Origin: CBDCYS01 sp965224215
GTDB lineage: Bacteria; Acidobacteriota; Terriglobia; Bryobacterales; UBA6623
Length of the DNA: 64,000 bases
Direction of reading: 5' to 3'
Assembly (NCBI GenBank): GCA_965224215.1
Contig: CBDCYS010000039.1
Coordinates: 326,346-390,345, forward strand
Part shown: positions 44,506 to 52,873 of the stretch, one piece after another
How the letters are laid out: each line of letters begins with the position of its first letter
Numbering within the stretch: position 1 is the first letter of the stretch
The notes under the pieces: model-generated
What the model was told of the DNA's origin: nothing
The model's input: the letters and a program-made list of their open reading frames with translations, nothing else
Databases searched by the model: none
Program-made: the position numbers and the translations under genes

Positions 44506-44713
44506 ACCATTCTCCTAGAGTAATGTTGCTGGATTCCGCTGCTTCATCATAGCGCCAAACAACGATTCGCAACGTTTATGTTTCAGAGCGGGCGTCGCAT
44601 TGTCTTAGACTGAAAACGGTTCCACGCCGGCGCTCGATCCGTTTGGCTGCCTGAAGCGCCCGGCGTTTGTCTAGACCAGAAATATACGGCTCTTGCCGAT
44701 CACAAAGACGACG

Positions 44714-45604
44714 ATGACAAGGGCAACGATACTGAAGTTCGCACTACCCGTGGCATCGGTCCTGCTGACGCTAGCCGTCGCCGCTTCTTTCGCCGCCCGT
44801 GGAAAGTTTCTCCCTCTCGCCTTGAGCATCGTTCCGCTCGCGACGGCGATTTTCATGCTTAGCGTAGCGCCCGGGTTCTGGCACGGCTTGAACCAGCCTT
44901 TGAACAACAAGACCCGCTGGGCCTTCCAGCTCCACGCCTTTCGCAGCGCGGTCGTCGGAGTGGCCGCTCTTTCATTCGTCTTCATGTCTTTCGAGATATC
45001 CGGCGACTTCTTTTTCGTGGTCTTGGCGTTTTCCATGCCGTATCTGTTTTTCGGGATACCCGGGACCGCGGGTATGATTCACGTTTTGATCAAAGACCAG
45101 CCGGACGCCTCCGCTTTTCGAGAGAGCCGAATCGTCTGGGCCTCCCGTTTAATCACGCATATTTCGTGGGCCGGTTCGGCTGTCCTGATCGTCACCGCGC
45201 TGGCCGTCTTTCAGCCCTGGCCGTTCTCGCTGCGGGAAGGTCTCGACACCGAATGGGCTCGTGAGGGATTTGAGCAAACCTTTGGCTTCGCCGCCCCCGC
45301 TTCGGTGGAGAAGCTCTACTGCCGTCGCGTTTCGTTTTGGCAATCCAAAGAGGTCTATACAAAGTTCAACTACCGTAACCCCGAGATCGCCAAGCAGATT
45401 CTAGACAAGCTACAAATGGAGCAAGGCAAGCCACGAGGCTACCAGGAAATCCGACAGCATTTCCCGTCTTGGTGGTTGCGGGGAATCCCCGAACACGACG
45501 ATGCCACGCTCGAGTATCACCACCGGCCGGCGGTCACACAGATAGGAGAAGGAGTCTGGATCGATCGCGAGTCCAAAACTCTTTACTACATGTACCTCGA
45601 CTGA
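44714..45604 (+). CDS. Hypothetical polytopic membrane protein
   Basis: A 296-residue protein (a TTG at 44693 would add seven residues). Five to six membrane helices lie in the first 190 residues: FALPVASVLLTLAVAASFAA, LALSIVPLATAIFMLSVAPGF, VVGVAALSFVFMSFEI, FFFVVLAFSMPYLFFGIPG and WAGSAVLIVTALAVFQPW. A soluble C-terminal domain of about 110 residues follows (EKLYCRRVSFWQSKEVYTKF ... DRESKTLYYMYLD). I do not recognise the family. The next gene starts about 120 bases downstream on the same strand. Confidence 0.65.
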   Translation: MTRATILKFALPVASVLLTLAVAASFAARGKFLPLALSIVPLATAIFMLSVAPGFWHGLNQPLNNKTRWAFQLHAFRSAVVGVAALSFVFMSFEISGDFFFVVLAFSMPYLFFGIPGTAGMIHVLIKDQPDASAFRESRIVWASRLITHISWAGSAVLIVTALAVFQPWPFSLREGLDTEWAREGFEQTFGFAAPASVEKLYCRRVSFWQSKEVYTKFNYRNPEIAKQILDKLQMEQGKPRGYQEIRQHFPSWWLRGIPEHDDATLEYHHRPAVTQIGEGVWIDRESKTLYYMYLD

Positions 45605-45720
45605 CTTCGCGTGTGAATAGGCCCGCCGTGAGAGGCAAACGGAATCGCATCACCTACTGACCGGCAGATCTCAAAGTCCCATCTGCTAAGATTATGTTGC
45701 GAAAAGAGTATCGATCATAA

Positions 45721-46542
45721 ATGCCTGCCAGCTCAAGAATATCGTTGGAATCTTTCGTGGATCAATGCAGATCGCAAACGATTCCCCTCAATAGCCTGTT
45801 CAGCTATTTCACTGCTACTCCGCTCGATGAATCCGCCATCAAGCGGGTGCTTCATGATCCTATTGCCGCCCTGCCGCCCGCGGTCGCCAAGCTGCTCCCG
45901 CCGATCGCTGTTTTGCTGGTGCCTTTTATTGAAGAAGCGACCGGCAATGGCCGGTCGGCCAAGACCACGAAGGGAAGCAAAAACGGGCACCAGGGGAAGC
46001 CGGCCAGACGGAGCCACCCCGAAACGTCGGGACGCTCAGTCACCTTCAAGCGGCCGGCCAGACGCCGGCAACTCTTCTCAGCAACTCTCGTTGACGGAGG
46101 CGAAGCCTTCGTGTTCGTGTCGATCAGTGACGAGGACGTCGCGGACTGCCATTACAGTTTCTACAACGCGCTCTCATCGCTCATTAGCGAGAAGCTGGGG
46201 GAAGATTCACTGGATGGATTCACCGATCTTGTGCGGGAGGAACTCTCCAATGGCGCTCATGGAGAGATCGACGAAGGGAGCTGGCAACTCAAAGAGGAGC
46301 TCGTGCGCCGGCAATCGAACCCGACGAAGAACAGCCCGCTGCTGCACAACTACCTGAGCCAAGCGCTCGATGACACGCTCACTCTTTATATGCACGGCCT
46401 TTGCTGCGATATCGATCTGGAGGCCGGACCGCGGCAGCTCGCCAGTCCAAACATCCGTCGGCGCTTGAACTTGGTGCGCAGCTTTCTGCCGCCACCCTCG
46501 GGTTTTGCGCTCTTTCCCGAGGAACTCGACCGTCACCACTAA
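45721..46542 (+). CDS. Hypothetical 273-residue protein
   Basis: Not recognised. A hydrophobic helix (VAKLLPPIAVLLVPFIEEA, about 55-73) is followed by a basic, low-complexity linker (KGSKNGHQGKPARRSHPETS). A larger folded part follows: RRQLFSATLVDGGEAFVFVSI, FYNALSSLISEKLGEDSLDGF and LSQALDDTLTLYMHGLCCDI. It has no signal peptide. The base composition is like its neighbours. Confidence 0.6.
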   Translation: MPASSRISLESFVDQCRSQTIPLNSLFSYFTATPLDESAIKRVLHDPIAALPPAVAKLLPPIAVLLVPFIEEATGNGRSAKTTKGSKNGHQGKPARRSHPETSGRSVTFKRPARRRQLFSATLVDGGEAFVFVSISDEDVADCHYSFYNALSSLISEKLGEDSLDGFTDLVREELSNGAHGEIDEGSWQLKEELVRRQSNPTKNSPLLHNYLSQALDDTLTLYMHGLCCDIDLEAGPRQLASPNIRRRLNLVRSFLPPPSGFALFPEELDRHH

Positions 46543-46631
46543 GGCCCCCGAATGCTGTCACCGCTTCTCGTCCGTTCGACGTTAGGTGGCGATAAACGAG
46601 TCGGGCGTTCACAGAACGCTGCCACAGACGC

Positions 46632-47648
46632 ATGAACACGGAGCCGGAACTAGACGAGGCGCTCTCGCGGCCAACCGCCGCGGACGTCGCCGCCATGGCG
46701 TCCCTGGCTGGCGATTTGATGATCATCGGGGTCGGCGGCAAGATGGGACCAAGCCTCGCCGCGCTGGCGAAGCGAGCGTGCCATGAGGCCGGGAACTCGA
46801 AGAAGATCACCGGGGTCGCACGGTTCTCAAAGCCTGGCCTTCGCGAAGCACTCGCGGAGCAGGGCATCTCCACGATTCGTTGTGACGTTCTCAACCGCAC
46901 CGACGTCGAAGCCCTGCCGGACTGCCCGAACGTCGTCTTCATGGTGGGTTACAAGTTCGGTTCCGGAGACCATCCCGAGCTGACCTGGGCGACAAACCTA
47001 TACGCTCCCGCATTGTTGGCGGAGCGTTTCTCCCGGTCACGCATCGTTGCCCTCTCTAGCGGGAACATCTATCCGTTTTGGCCGGTGGAAAGCAAAGGGC
47101 CCGCGGAAACGGATCCTGTGGGACCGGTGGGGGAATACGCCCAGTCCGTCCTCGGACGGGAGCGGATGCTTGCCTACTTCTCGCAACGGGACGGCGTGCC
47201 CATGGCGATCCTACGCCTCAACTATGCCATCGAGTTGCGCTATGGCATCCTTCGCGACGTCGCGGACCAGGTCTACGATGGCAAGCCCATCAACCTCTCA
47301 ATGGGGTACGCCAATGTTATCTGGCAGCGCGGTGCGAACTCGGTAGTCTTGCGCTGTTTCGATCACTGTTCCACGCCACCGTTTGTACTGAACTTGACCG
47401 GGGCAGACGCAGTTTCGATTCGCTCGCTTGCCCATGGCTTCGGAGAAGCTTTAGGAGTCGATCCGATCCTTGAAGGGGAAGAATCCCCAACGGCACTTCT
47501 CAGCAACGCCGCGAAGTGTCAGAGGATCTTCGGCCCGCCCGAGGTTGCGCTCGATCAAATGATCGATTACGTTGCGACGTGGGTGAAACGGGGAGGAGCC
47601 AGCCTGGGCAAACCGACGCACTACGAAGAACGGATAGGCGCCTTTTGA
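46632..47648 (+). CDS. NAD-dependent epimerase/dehydratase-family protein
   Basis: A 338-residue extended short-chain dehydrogenase. The Rossmann motif is DLMIIGVGGKMGPSLAALA (GxGGxxG, about 28-46). VVFMVGYKFGSGD and IVALSSGNIYPFWPVES correspond to the central strands and the catalytic Ser region; YAQSVLGRERML carries the expected tyrosine, with R/E in place of the usual YxxxK spacing, so activity is uncertain. It ends 43 bases before the DHDPS-like gene on the same strand, suggesting a two-gene operon for sugar-acid or related carbonyl metabolism. Confidence 0.85.
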   Translation: MNTEPELDEALSRPTAADVAAMASLAGDLMIIGVGGKMGPSLAALAKRACHEAGNSKKITGVARFSKPGLREALAEQGISTIRCDVLNRTDVEALPDCPNVVFMVGYKFGSGDHPELTWATNLYAPALLAERFSRSRIVALSSGNIYPFWPVESKGPAETDPVGPVGEYAQSVLGRERMLAYFSQRDGVPMAILRLNYAIELRYGILRDVADQVYDGKPINLSMGYANVIWQRGANSVVLRCFDHCSTPPFVLNLTGADAVSIRSLAHGFGEALGVDPILEGEESPTALLSNAAKCQRIFGPPEVALDQMIDYVATWVKRGGASLGKPTHYEERIGAF

Positions 47649-47691
47649 AGCAAAACGGTTCAACGAAACAACGTAAACGGAAGAACGAAAT

Positions 47692-48780
47692 ATGCCCCGA
47701 CCCCCAGCGCTAACTCCGAGGATCCTCAAACAACTCAGGAAAGGCACCGTCATCCCCGCGCACCCGCTCGCCCTGAACCGCAACCGCAAACTCGACGAAA
47801 GGCGCCAGCGTGCGCTGACTCGCTACTACATCGCCGCTGGAGCAGGCGGCGTCGCCGTCGGCGTCCACACCACTCAGTTTGCAATTCATGATCCAAAGGT
47901 CGGCCTATTAGAGCCAGTGCTCGCGCTGGCTGCCGAGACGCTGGACGCCCATCCACCGAGAAAAGGAGCACCGATGATTCGCGTTGCCGGAATCTGCGGC
48001 GGCACCAAGCAGGCTGTCCGGGAAGCGGGTCTGGCGGCCAATCTCGGCTATCACGCCGGGCTGGTCAGCCTGGGAGCGCTCCACTGTGCGTCGACGCCGA
48101 AACTTGTGGAGCACCTGCGGGCGGTCGCGGAGGTGATCCCCGTCTTCGGATTCTATCTGTTGCCGTCGCTCGGCGGCCGCCTTCTGGGCTATGATTTTTG
48201 GCGCCGTGTGGTGGAGATCGAAAACGTCATTGCTATCAAGATCGCTGCGTTCAACCGCTACCAGACCCAAGACGTCGTGCGCGCTGTCGCCGAGTCAGGC
48301 CGTGCCGGCCAGATCGCACTCTATACCGGTAATGACGACAATATCATCCCCGACTTGCTGACAAACTTCCGGTTTTCCGAAAACTCCGAAGACAAGAAGG
48401 CGGCTACCATCACCATAGCCGGTGGGCTGCTGGGACATTGGGCATTCTGGACCCGGCGCGCCGTCGACTACTGGCTCGAATGCCGGCGCATTGTTGCCGA
48501 ACAGAAGATCCCGATCCCGCCCTGGATGCTCACGCTCGGAGCACAAGTCACCGACGTTAACTCCGCCGTCTTCGACCCCTCGCATGGATTCGCCGGTTGC
48601 GTTCCCGGCGTTCTCGAAATCCTGCGGAGACAGGGCTTACTCGAAGGCCGCTGGTGCCTCGATCCCAAAGAAACCCTCAGCCCGGGACAGGCCGCCGAAA
48701 TCGACCGCGTCTACGCCGCCTACCCGCACCTCAACGACGACGCGCTCGTGACCGCAAACCTAGACAAATGGTTGCGTTGA
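47692..48780 (+). CDS. Dihydrodipicolinate synthase/N-acetylneuraminate lyase-family aldolase
   Basis: A 362-residue DapA-superfamily class I aldolase, longer than the usual 290-300. TIM-barrel features: KGTVIPAHPLALNRNRKLDE at the front, RALTRYYIAAGAGGVAVGVHTTQ, and the Schiff-base lysine in ENVIAIKIAAFNRYQT (about 184). The insertion and C-terminal extension (WMLTLGAQVTDVNSAVFDP) are atypical for true DapA. It probably acts on a keto acid or sugar acid together with the upstream epimerase-like protein; not the lysine pathway enzyme on length and motif grounds. Confidence 0.85.
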   Translation: MPRPPALTPRILKQLRKGTVIPAHPLALNRNRKLDERRQRALTRYYIAAGAGGVAVGVHTTQFAIHDPKVGLLEPVLALAAETLDAHPPRKGAPMIRVAGICGGTKQAVREAGLAANLGYHAGLVSLGALHCASTPKLVEHLRAVAEVIPVFGFYLLPSLGGRLLGYDFWRRVVEIENVIAIKIAAFNRYQTQDVVRAVAESGRAGQIALYTGNDDNIIPDLLTNFRFSENSEDKKAATITIAGGLLGHWAFWTRRAVDYWLECRRIVAEQKIPIPPWMLTLGAQVTDVNSAVFDPSHGFAGCVPGVLEILRRQGLLEGRWCLDPKETLSPGQAAEIDRVYAAYPHLNDDALVTANLDKWLR

Positions 48781-49118
48781 AGTAGGCCGTTGAAACCGTG
48801 GCTCCGCCGAATCGCCGGGCGAACGTTGAGATGACACTCAGCTAGCCGCGATACTGTTGCTGAGAGCTCGAGCGGCGCGAAGCGGAACCCTGCGTGAATG
48901 CCCCATTGAGGCAGGAGCCCTGAATGGCCTAGCAGAAAGCAACTCCCTTCTCCGGCGGATGTCGATGTGCGGCGGCCTTCAACGATATCCGAAGCAAGAC
49001 CACGCGCCATATGGCAAAGGTCTTCCACGGGGAACTGCCAGATAAGCAGTGCTGGCCCTAGCGGTGAAGGTGGGCTCGTGCCCGAAAATCGGCATGGCCC
49101 CGGCTAGCCCGCGGTTTG
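48781..49118. other. Intergenic, nothing recognised
   Basis: Convergent gap of about 340 bases between the aldolase and Crp/Fnr genes. No gene, repeat or clear terminator was found. Confidence 0.5.
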
Positions 49119-49844
49119 CTATTCGACTAGCCCTGCGGCGGCAACGGATTCCGGCTCGATCGAGGGTTCCTGGGGATCACCGGTGTGCTGGGCCAGCTTA
49201 TCCACGGACTCGACAACCAAGCAGCGTCGGCCTATCGAAAGACAGCCGTCACGCCGCAGCCGGTTGAGAGCAGCGGATGTGGTCTCGCGGGTAGCACCCA
49301 CTAAGCCAGCGACATCTCGCTGAGACAGTTGGAGCTGCATCCGGCCCACAGGGTTGGCGGGATGTGACTCCCCCCAACGAAGCAGCAGGCGAGCAATGCG
49401 CTGTTCGACTTCCAAGAACGTTACCCATTGCACTTGGTCTTCGAGATCCCGCACTCGTCCACTTAGCTGCTGGGCGTAAGCCTTCCAGAATTCCGGGTGC
49501 GCGTCGGCGTACGCCGCTGCCGCTTCGCCCGGAATCACCATCACGGAGGCCTTCTCAATCACCTCTGCAATAGCTTGACGTCGTCCATCGCCGAAAAGCA
49601 TCGCTTCGCCGAAGATCTCTCCCGCCTCGATGACCTGAAGAATGCACTGCTTTCCGCCGCGCGAGGGCGCCGAGATCTTAACTCGGCCTGAGGTCAGGTA
49701 GAACAATCGATCCGCCCTGTCACCAGGAACGAATAGCAGAGTGCCGCGTTCCAAGTCGGATAGGGCAATTGCCTCTTTGACGTTCGATAGGTGTCCGGCA
49801 ACGCCAATACTCTCAGGTTTCATGGTTGCGTTTTGGGCGTCCAT
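49119..49844 (-). CDS. Crp/Fnr-family transcription regulator
   Basis: A 241-residue regulator starting at ATG 49844 (the frame runs up to 49940 through a repeat and is probably non-coding there). A cyclic-nucleotide-binding-like sensor domain (LERGTLLFVPGDRADRLFYL, GEIFGEAMLFGDGRRQAIAEV) precedes a winged helix with LSQRDVAGLVGATRETTSAALNRLRRDGCL. No iron-sulfur cysteine cluster of the Fnr type is visible, and the phosphate-binding RxS of Crp is not obvious, so the ligand is unknown. Confidence 0.88.
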   Translation of the reverse strand: MDAQNATMKPESIGVAGHLSNVKEAIALSDLERGTLLFVPGDRADRLFYLTSGRVKISAPSRGGKQCILQVIEAGEIFGEAMLFGDGRRQAIAEVIEKASVMVIPGEAAAAYADAHPEFWKAYAQQLSGRVRDLEDQVQWVTFLEVEQRIARLLLRWGESHPANPVGRMQLQLSQRDVAGLVGATRETTSAALNRLRRDGCLSIGRRCLVVESVDKLAQHTGDPQEPSIEPESVAAAGLVE

Positions 49845-49889
49845 AAATAATCCCGCATACAGGATAGCAGAATCTTTCGGCGGGCAACA

Positions 49890-49921
49890 ATATGACGGAG
49901 CATATGACGGGGCATATGTCG
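49890..49921. repeat. 12-bp repeat upstream of Crp/Fnr gene
   Basis: ATATGACGGAGC, ATATGACGGGGC and ATATGTCG follow each other at 12-base spacing about 45-75 bases before the start codon. This position would suit an operator for autoregulation, but the sequence does not match the known Crp or Fnr site. Confidence 0.5.
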
Positions 49922-50101
49922 TAGCGCAGTGGAAGTGCACCCTTGGTTTCGTTGTTTATCAGTATGTAAGAGAGTATCGTGGTCGGGGCTGTGAAGGTGG
50001 GCATCGCTTTCGCGATTTCGATGGGCGGTTGGAAGGGTGGGAAACCTGTCGCTGCGATCCGAACGCTCGTCGCTGTTCAGTGAGGTTTTCCACACTTTCA
50101 A

Positions 50102-51553
50102 TTAGGCGCTCTCGAATCCACCGGCCTTCTCGAAGGCATCGGCAATCTTTAGCATTTTGGCTTCCTGGAAGTGATTCGCTAGAATCTGCATTCCTATGGG
50201 GAGACCCTCCGAGGAGGACCCGCAAGGCACGCTGATGCCGGCGATGCCGGCGAGACTAGCGGTGATGGTGTAGATGTCAGACAAGTACATCTCCAGCGGA
50301 TCGGCCATCTTTTCCCCTAACTTGAAAACCGGAAAAGGGGAAACGGGGGTGACGATGGCGTCGACCTTCTCGAACGCGCTGGTAAAGTCCGCGGCGATCA
50401 ACGAACGAACTTTTTGCGCTTTGAGGTAGTAGGCATCGTAGTAACCCGAACTTAACACGTAGGTCCCCAAGATGATCCGCCGCTTGACTTCCGCGCCAAA
50501 ACCTTCGCCTCGGGTGTTTTGGTACATGTCCCCCAATGTCTCGGAATTGGGTGAACGGAACGTATATCGCACCCCGTCATAGCGAGCCAAGTTCGCACTG
50601 GCTTCGGCTGTGCAGATCAAGTAGTAACAAGCAATGGCGAACTCGGTGCTGGGCAGGCTGATATCAACGATTTCGCAACCGAGGTTTCGCAGAACGTCCA
50701 AGCCGGCCTGAACACGGGCTCCCACCTCCGAATCGAGGCCCTCACCGAAATACTCCTTGGGGACTCCTACTTTTAAACCCTTCACATTGCGGTCGAGTCC
50801 GCCAGGGTAGTCGTCGACTGGTGCGCTCGCCGAGCTTGCGTCGAGCGGGTCGCGGCCGGCGATCACCTTGAGCACGGTCGCCGAGTCCTTGACAGTGCGC
50901 GAAAAAGGGCCGATGTGATCGAGGGAGCTGGCGAACGCGACCAAGCCGTAGCGCGAAACCCGTCCGTAGGTGGGCAGCACGCCGACCACGCCACAGAACG
51001 ACGCGGGCTGGCGAATCGAGCCGCCGGTGTCAGAACCGAGCGAAACGGGCGCAAAACCACCTGCGACGGCTGCGGCTGATCCTCCGCTGGACCCGCCGGG
51101 GACGCGGTCCGGTGCAGCGGGATTCCGCACGGGAAAGAACGCGGAGTTTTCGTTGGACGAACCCATCGCGAACTCGTCGCAATTGGTCTTGCCGATGATG
51201 ACGGCCCCGGCTTCCTTGATCTTGGTGACGGCGGTGGCGTCGTAGGGAGCTACGTAGTTTTCCAGCAAACGAGAGGCACAGGTGGCACGTAGACCTTCAG
51301 CGAGGATGACGTCCTTGACGGCTATGGGCACGCCGCCGAGCGGCCCGATCGGTTGGCCGGCCGCGATTTTTGCGTCAACGGCTTCGGCTGCGGAGATCGC
51401 CTGTTCCGGGGAGAAGTGCAGGAACGCCCCGTAGTGGTCGTTCTCTGCTTCGGCGACGCGGAGAGCTTCCTGAGCAAGCTCTTTTGCACTGAAGGTGCGT
51501 TCGGCAAGAGCGGTTTGAATCTCGTCGATCGTGAGCTTTTTGTAGTTATCCAT
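50102..51553 (-). CDS. gatA: Asp/Glu-tRNA amidotransferase subunit A
   Basis: A 483-residue amidase-signature protein, the glutaminase subunit of GatCAB, which converts misacylated Glu-tRNA(Gln) or Asp-tRNA(Asn). The triad is visible: K80 in GGVPIAVKDVILAEG, the cis-serine S155 in VPGGSSGGSAAAVAGG and S179 in SDTGGSIRQPASFCG. ATG 51553 is used; the frame begins two codons earlier with TTG. It is downstream of gatC and the dciA-like gene on the same strand. gatB is not in the window. Confidence 0.95.
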   Translation of the reverse strand: MDNYKKLTIDEIQTALAERTFSAKELAQEALRVAEAENDHYGAFLHFSPEQAISAAEAVDAKIAAGQPIGPLGGVPIAVKDVILAEGLRATCASRLLENYVAPYDATAVTKIKEAGAVIIGKTNCDEFAMGSSNENSAFFPVRNPAAPDRVPGGSSGGSAAAVAGGFAPVSLGSDTGGSIRQPASFCGVVGVLPTYGRVSRYGLVAFASSLDHIGPFSRTVKDSATVLKVIAGRDPLDASSASAPVDDYPGGLDRNVKGLKVGVPKEYFGEGLDSEVGARVQAGLDVLRNLGCEIVDISLPSTEFAIACYYLICTAEASANLARYDGVRYTFRSPNSETLGDMYQNTRGEGFGAEVKRRIILGTYVLSSGYYDAYYLKAQKVRSLIAADFTSAFEKVDAIVTPVSPFPVFKLGEKMADPLEMYLSDIYTITASLAGIAGISVPCGSSSEGLPIGMQILANHFQEAKMLKIADAFEKAGGFESA

Positions 51554-51681
51554 TTGCAAATCGTTGGCGGCAATGGGAGGAGGTTAGACGCATGTCTTGT
51601 TAGGGGTTTCGGGGACCAATCCGCCCCCTATTCGATTGCGTCGCTGTTGTAGGCCGGCCCAGTGATCGTGCCGTGCCGCGG

Positions 51682-51981
51682 CTATCGCTCAATGACTCGG
51701 GGGACCTTGAACTGACCTGCTCCTGATTTCGGTGCCGAGCGGAGCGCGACTTCGGTATCGAAACTGGGCCGGTTCACATCATCCCGTAGTGTCGAAGTCT
51801 CGCTTCCGGCGTAAATCACCTGTGCCATGGGTTCGACTTCGGACGTGTCGATTTCGTCTAGCTTGTCGACGTAAGTGAGGATTTCCTCGAGGTCGCCGCG
51901 GTATTTGTCGACCTCGTCGTCGCTGAGCCGCAGGTTCGCCAGCTCCGCAATGTAGCGAACTTCTTTCTCGGTGATATTCAC
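51682..51981 (-). CDS. gatC: Asp/Glu-tRNA amidotransferase subunit C
   Basis: A 99-residue GatC: MNITEKEVRYIAELANLRLS, then YVDKLDEIDTSEVEPMAQV and LRDDVNRPSF. It wraps around GatA and GatB and stabilises the complex. It starts at GTG 51981, which overlaps the stop of the upstream gene by four bases (GTGA), so translation is coupled. gatA follows after about 128 bases. Confidence 0.93.
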   Translation of the reverse strand: MNITEKEVRYIAELANLRLSDDEVDKYRGDLEEILTYVDKLDEIDTSEVEPMAQVIYAGSETSTLRDDVNRPSFDTEVALRSAPKSGAGQFKVPRVIER

Positions 51982-52400
51982 TTCTTCACCGCTCTCTTCA
52001 TGGATCGCCTGTAGATCCGCCGCAGGTTGGGGTCGGAGATCCCGGAAGCTTCGTCGTCATGCGCGTCATCGATTCCCGTTGCCATTTGCGCGCGGCCTGG
52101 GGGGCGGAGGTCGGGGATCATCACTCGGAACTCGACGTCTTCGAGCGCGTCTCGGCCGACCGCGCCGTTCAACTGCTTGGCAATCGATCTGCCCATCGGG
52201 GCGAGCTGCCGGCGCCATTCATGGCCTTCGATGTCGACGATGAGCCGCCCTTTCAAGATGCGCACGGGCGTGGTTCGCCGGGCGATTTGAGGACCGACCG
52301 TGCTTGGCCAGTACGTGCGCACGAGTTCCTCTTCGTCCTCGGCGGTCATGCTCTTTTCGCGCCGATAAAGGTCAGGCAGAATGTCTCTGAGGGGCTTCAC
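51978..52400 (-). CDS. DciA-like (DUF721) protein
   Basis: A 140-residue DUF721/DciA-family protein: KPLRDILPDLYRREKSMTAE, YWPSTVGPQIARRTTPVRIL, GRLIVDIEGHEWRRQLAPMG. DciA is the ancestral bacterial loader of the DnaB replicative helicase. The start is GTG 52400. It is coupled to gatC by a four-base overlap, linking replication and translation functions in one operon. The C-terminal 40 residues are acidic then basic. Confidence 0.82.
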   Translation of the reverse strand: MKPLRDILPDLYRREKSMTAEDEEELVRTYWPSTVGPQIARRTTPVRILKGRLIVDIEGHEWRRQLAPMGRSIAKQLNGAVGRDALEDVEFRVMIPDLRPPGRAQMATGIDDAHDDEASGISDPNLRRIYRRSMKRAVKK

Positions 52401-52487
52401 GGGTCAGGGTTACGGGGGAGGAACGGTTCATTTTATCACGGGGTCGGTAGAAGGCTGGATCGCACGCAGGCCGCAATCCGTTCGTAG

Positions 52488-52622
52488 GGATTCTTGTTGC
52501 CTGGAAAAGCGTTTCGAAAACCCGTCGAGCAGGGCTCGTCAGAGACCTGCGTCTCTTCGTTGCGTTCACCCGGAGGGTCCGGTTCGACGAAGACCGCAGG
52601 TCTCTGAGGAGCGCTGCGCTAC
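52488..52622 (+). repeat. Dispersed palindromic repeat, copy 2 (about 135 bp)
   Basis: Same family as 37603-37755: flank TTGTTGCCTGGAAAAGCGTTT, arm GCAGGGCTCGTCAGAGACCT (about 52527), a loop of about 50 bases, and complementary arm ACCGCAGGTCTCTGAGGAGC. Lies between the dciA-like gene and the FG-GAP gene. The remaining parts of 52401-52798 show nothing else. Confidence 0.8.
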
Positions 52623-52798
52623 GCCAGTTCATTAACAGGTGCGCAACGCAAAGGTCGCCTTATGGACGGATCCTGGGCAGGCAGGCGATAACTACCCCAA
52701 CGCATGTTACAATTTTGACTCACTCGAAGTCTGCCGTCGCTTTCCCTTGCCGCCGGAAACAGGCGATGCGGCATCTCAGAATCAGGGCTAAGCAAACG

Positions 52799-52873
52799 AT
52801 GAAACTGCAACGAAGACTCAACTCGATCGGTGTGACTACTTTTTTGGCCTTCGCCGCGGCGATGTTAGTGCCA
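52799..52873 (+). pseudogene. 5' fragment (signal peptide) of FG-GAP protein gene
   Basis: ATG 52799 opens MKLQRRLNSIGVTTFLAFAA then AMLVP, a basic start and hydrophobic core of a secretion signal. The IS1380 element begins right after the CCA codon at 52871-52873. Together with CATTTCGCGAGTGCC... from 54679 it makes AMLVPHFASA-QLSLTS, with an ideal signal-peptidase site after ASA. This exon-like fragment alone cannot produce a functional protein. Confidence 0.85.

Noticed and set aside
46632..48780. Sialic acid or lysine biosynthesis operon
   Set aside because: The DapA-superfamily protein is too long and atypical, and no other pathway gene is adjacent; only a general aldolase/epimerase pair can be supported.
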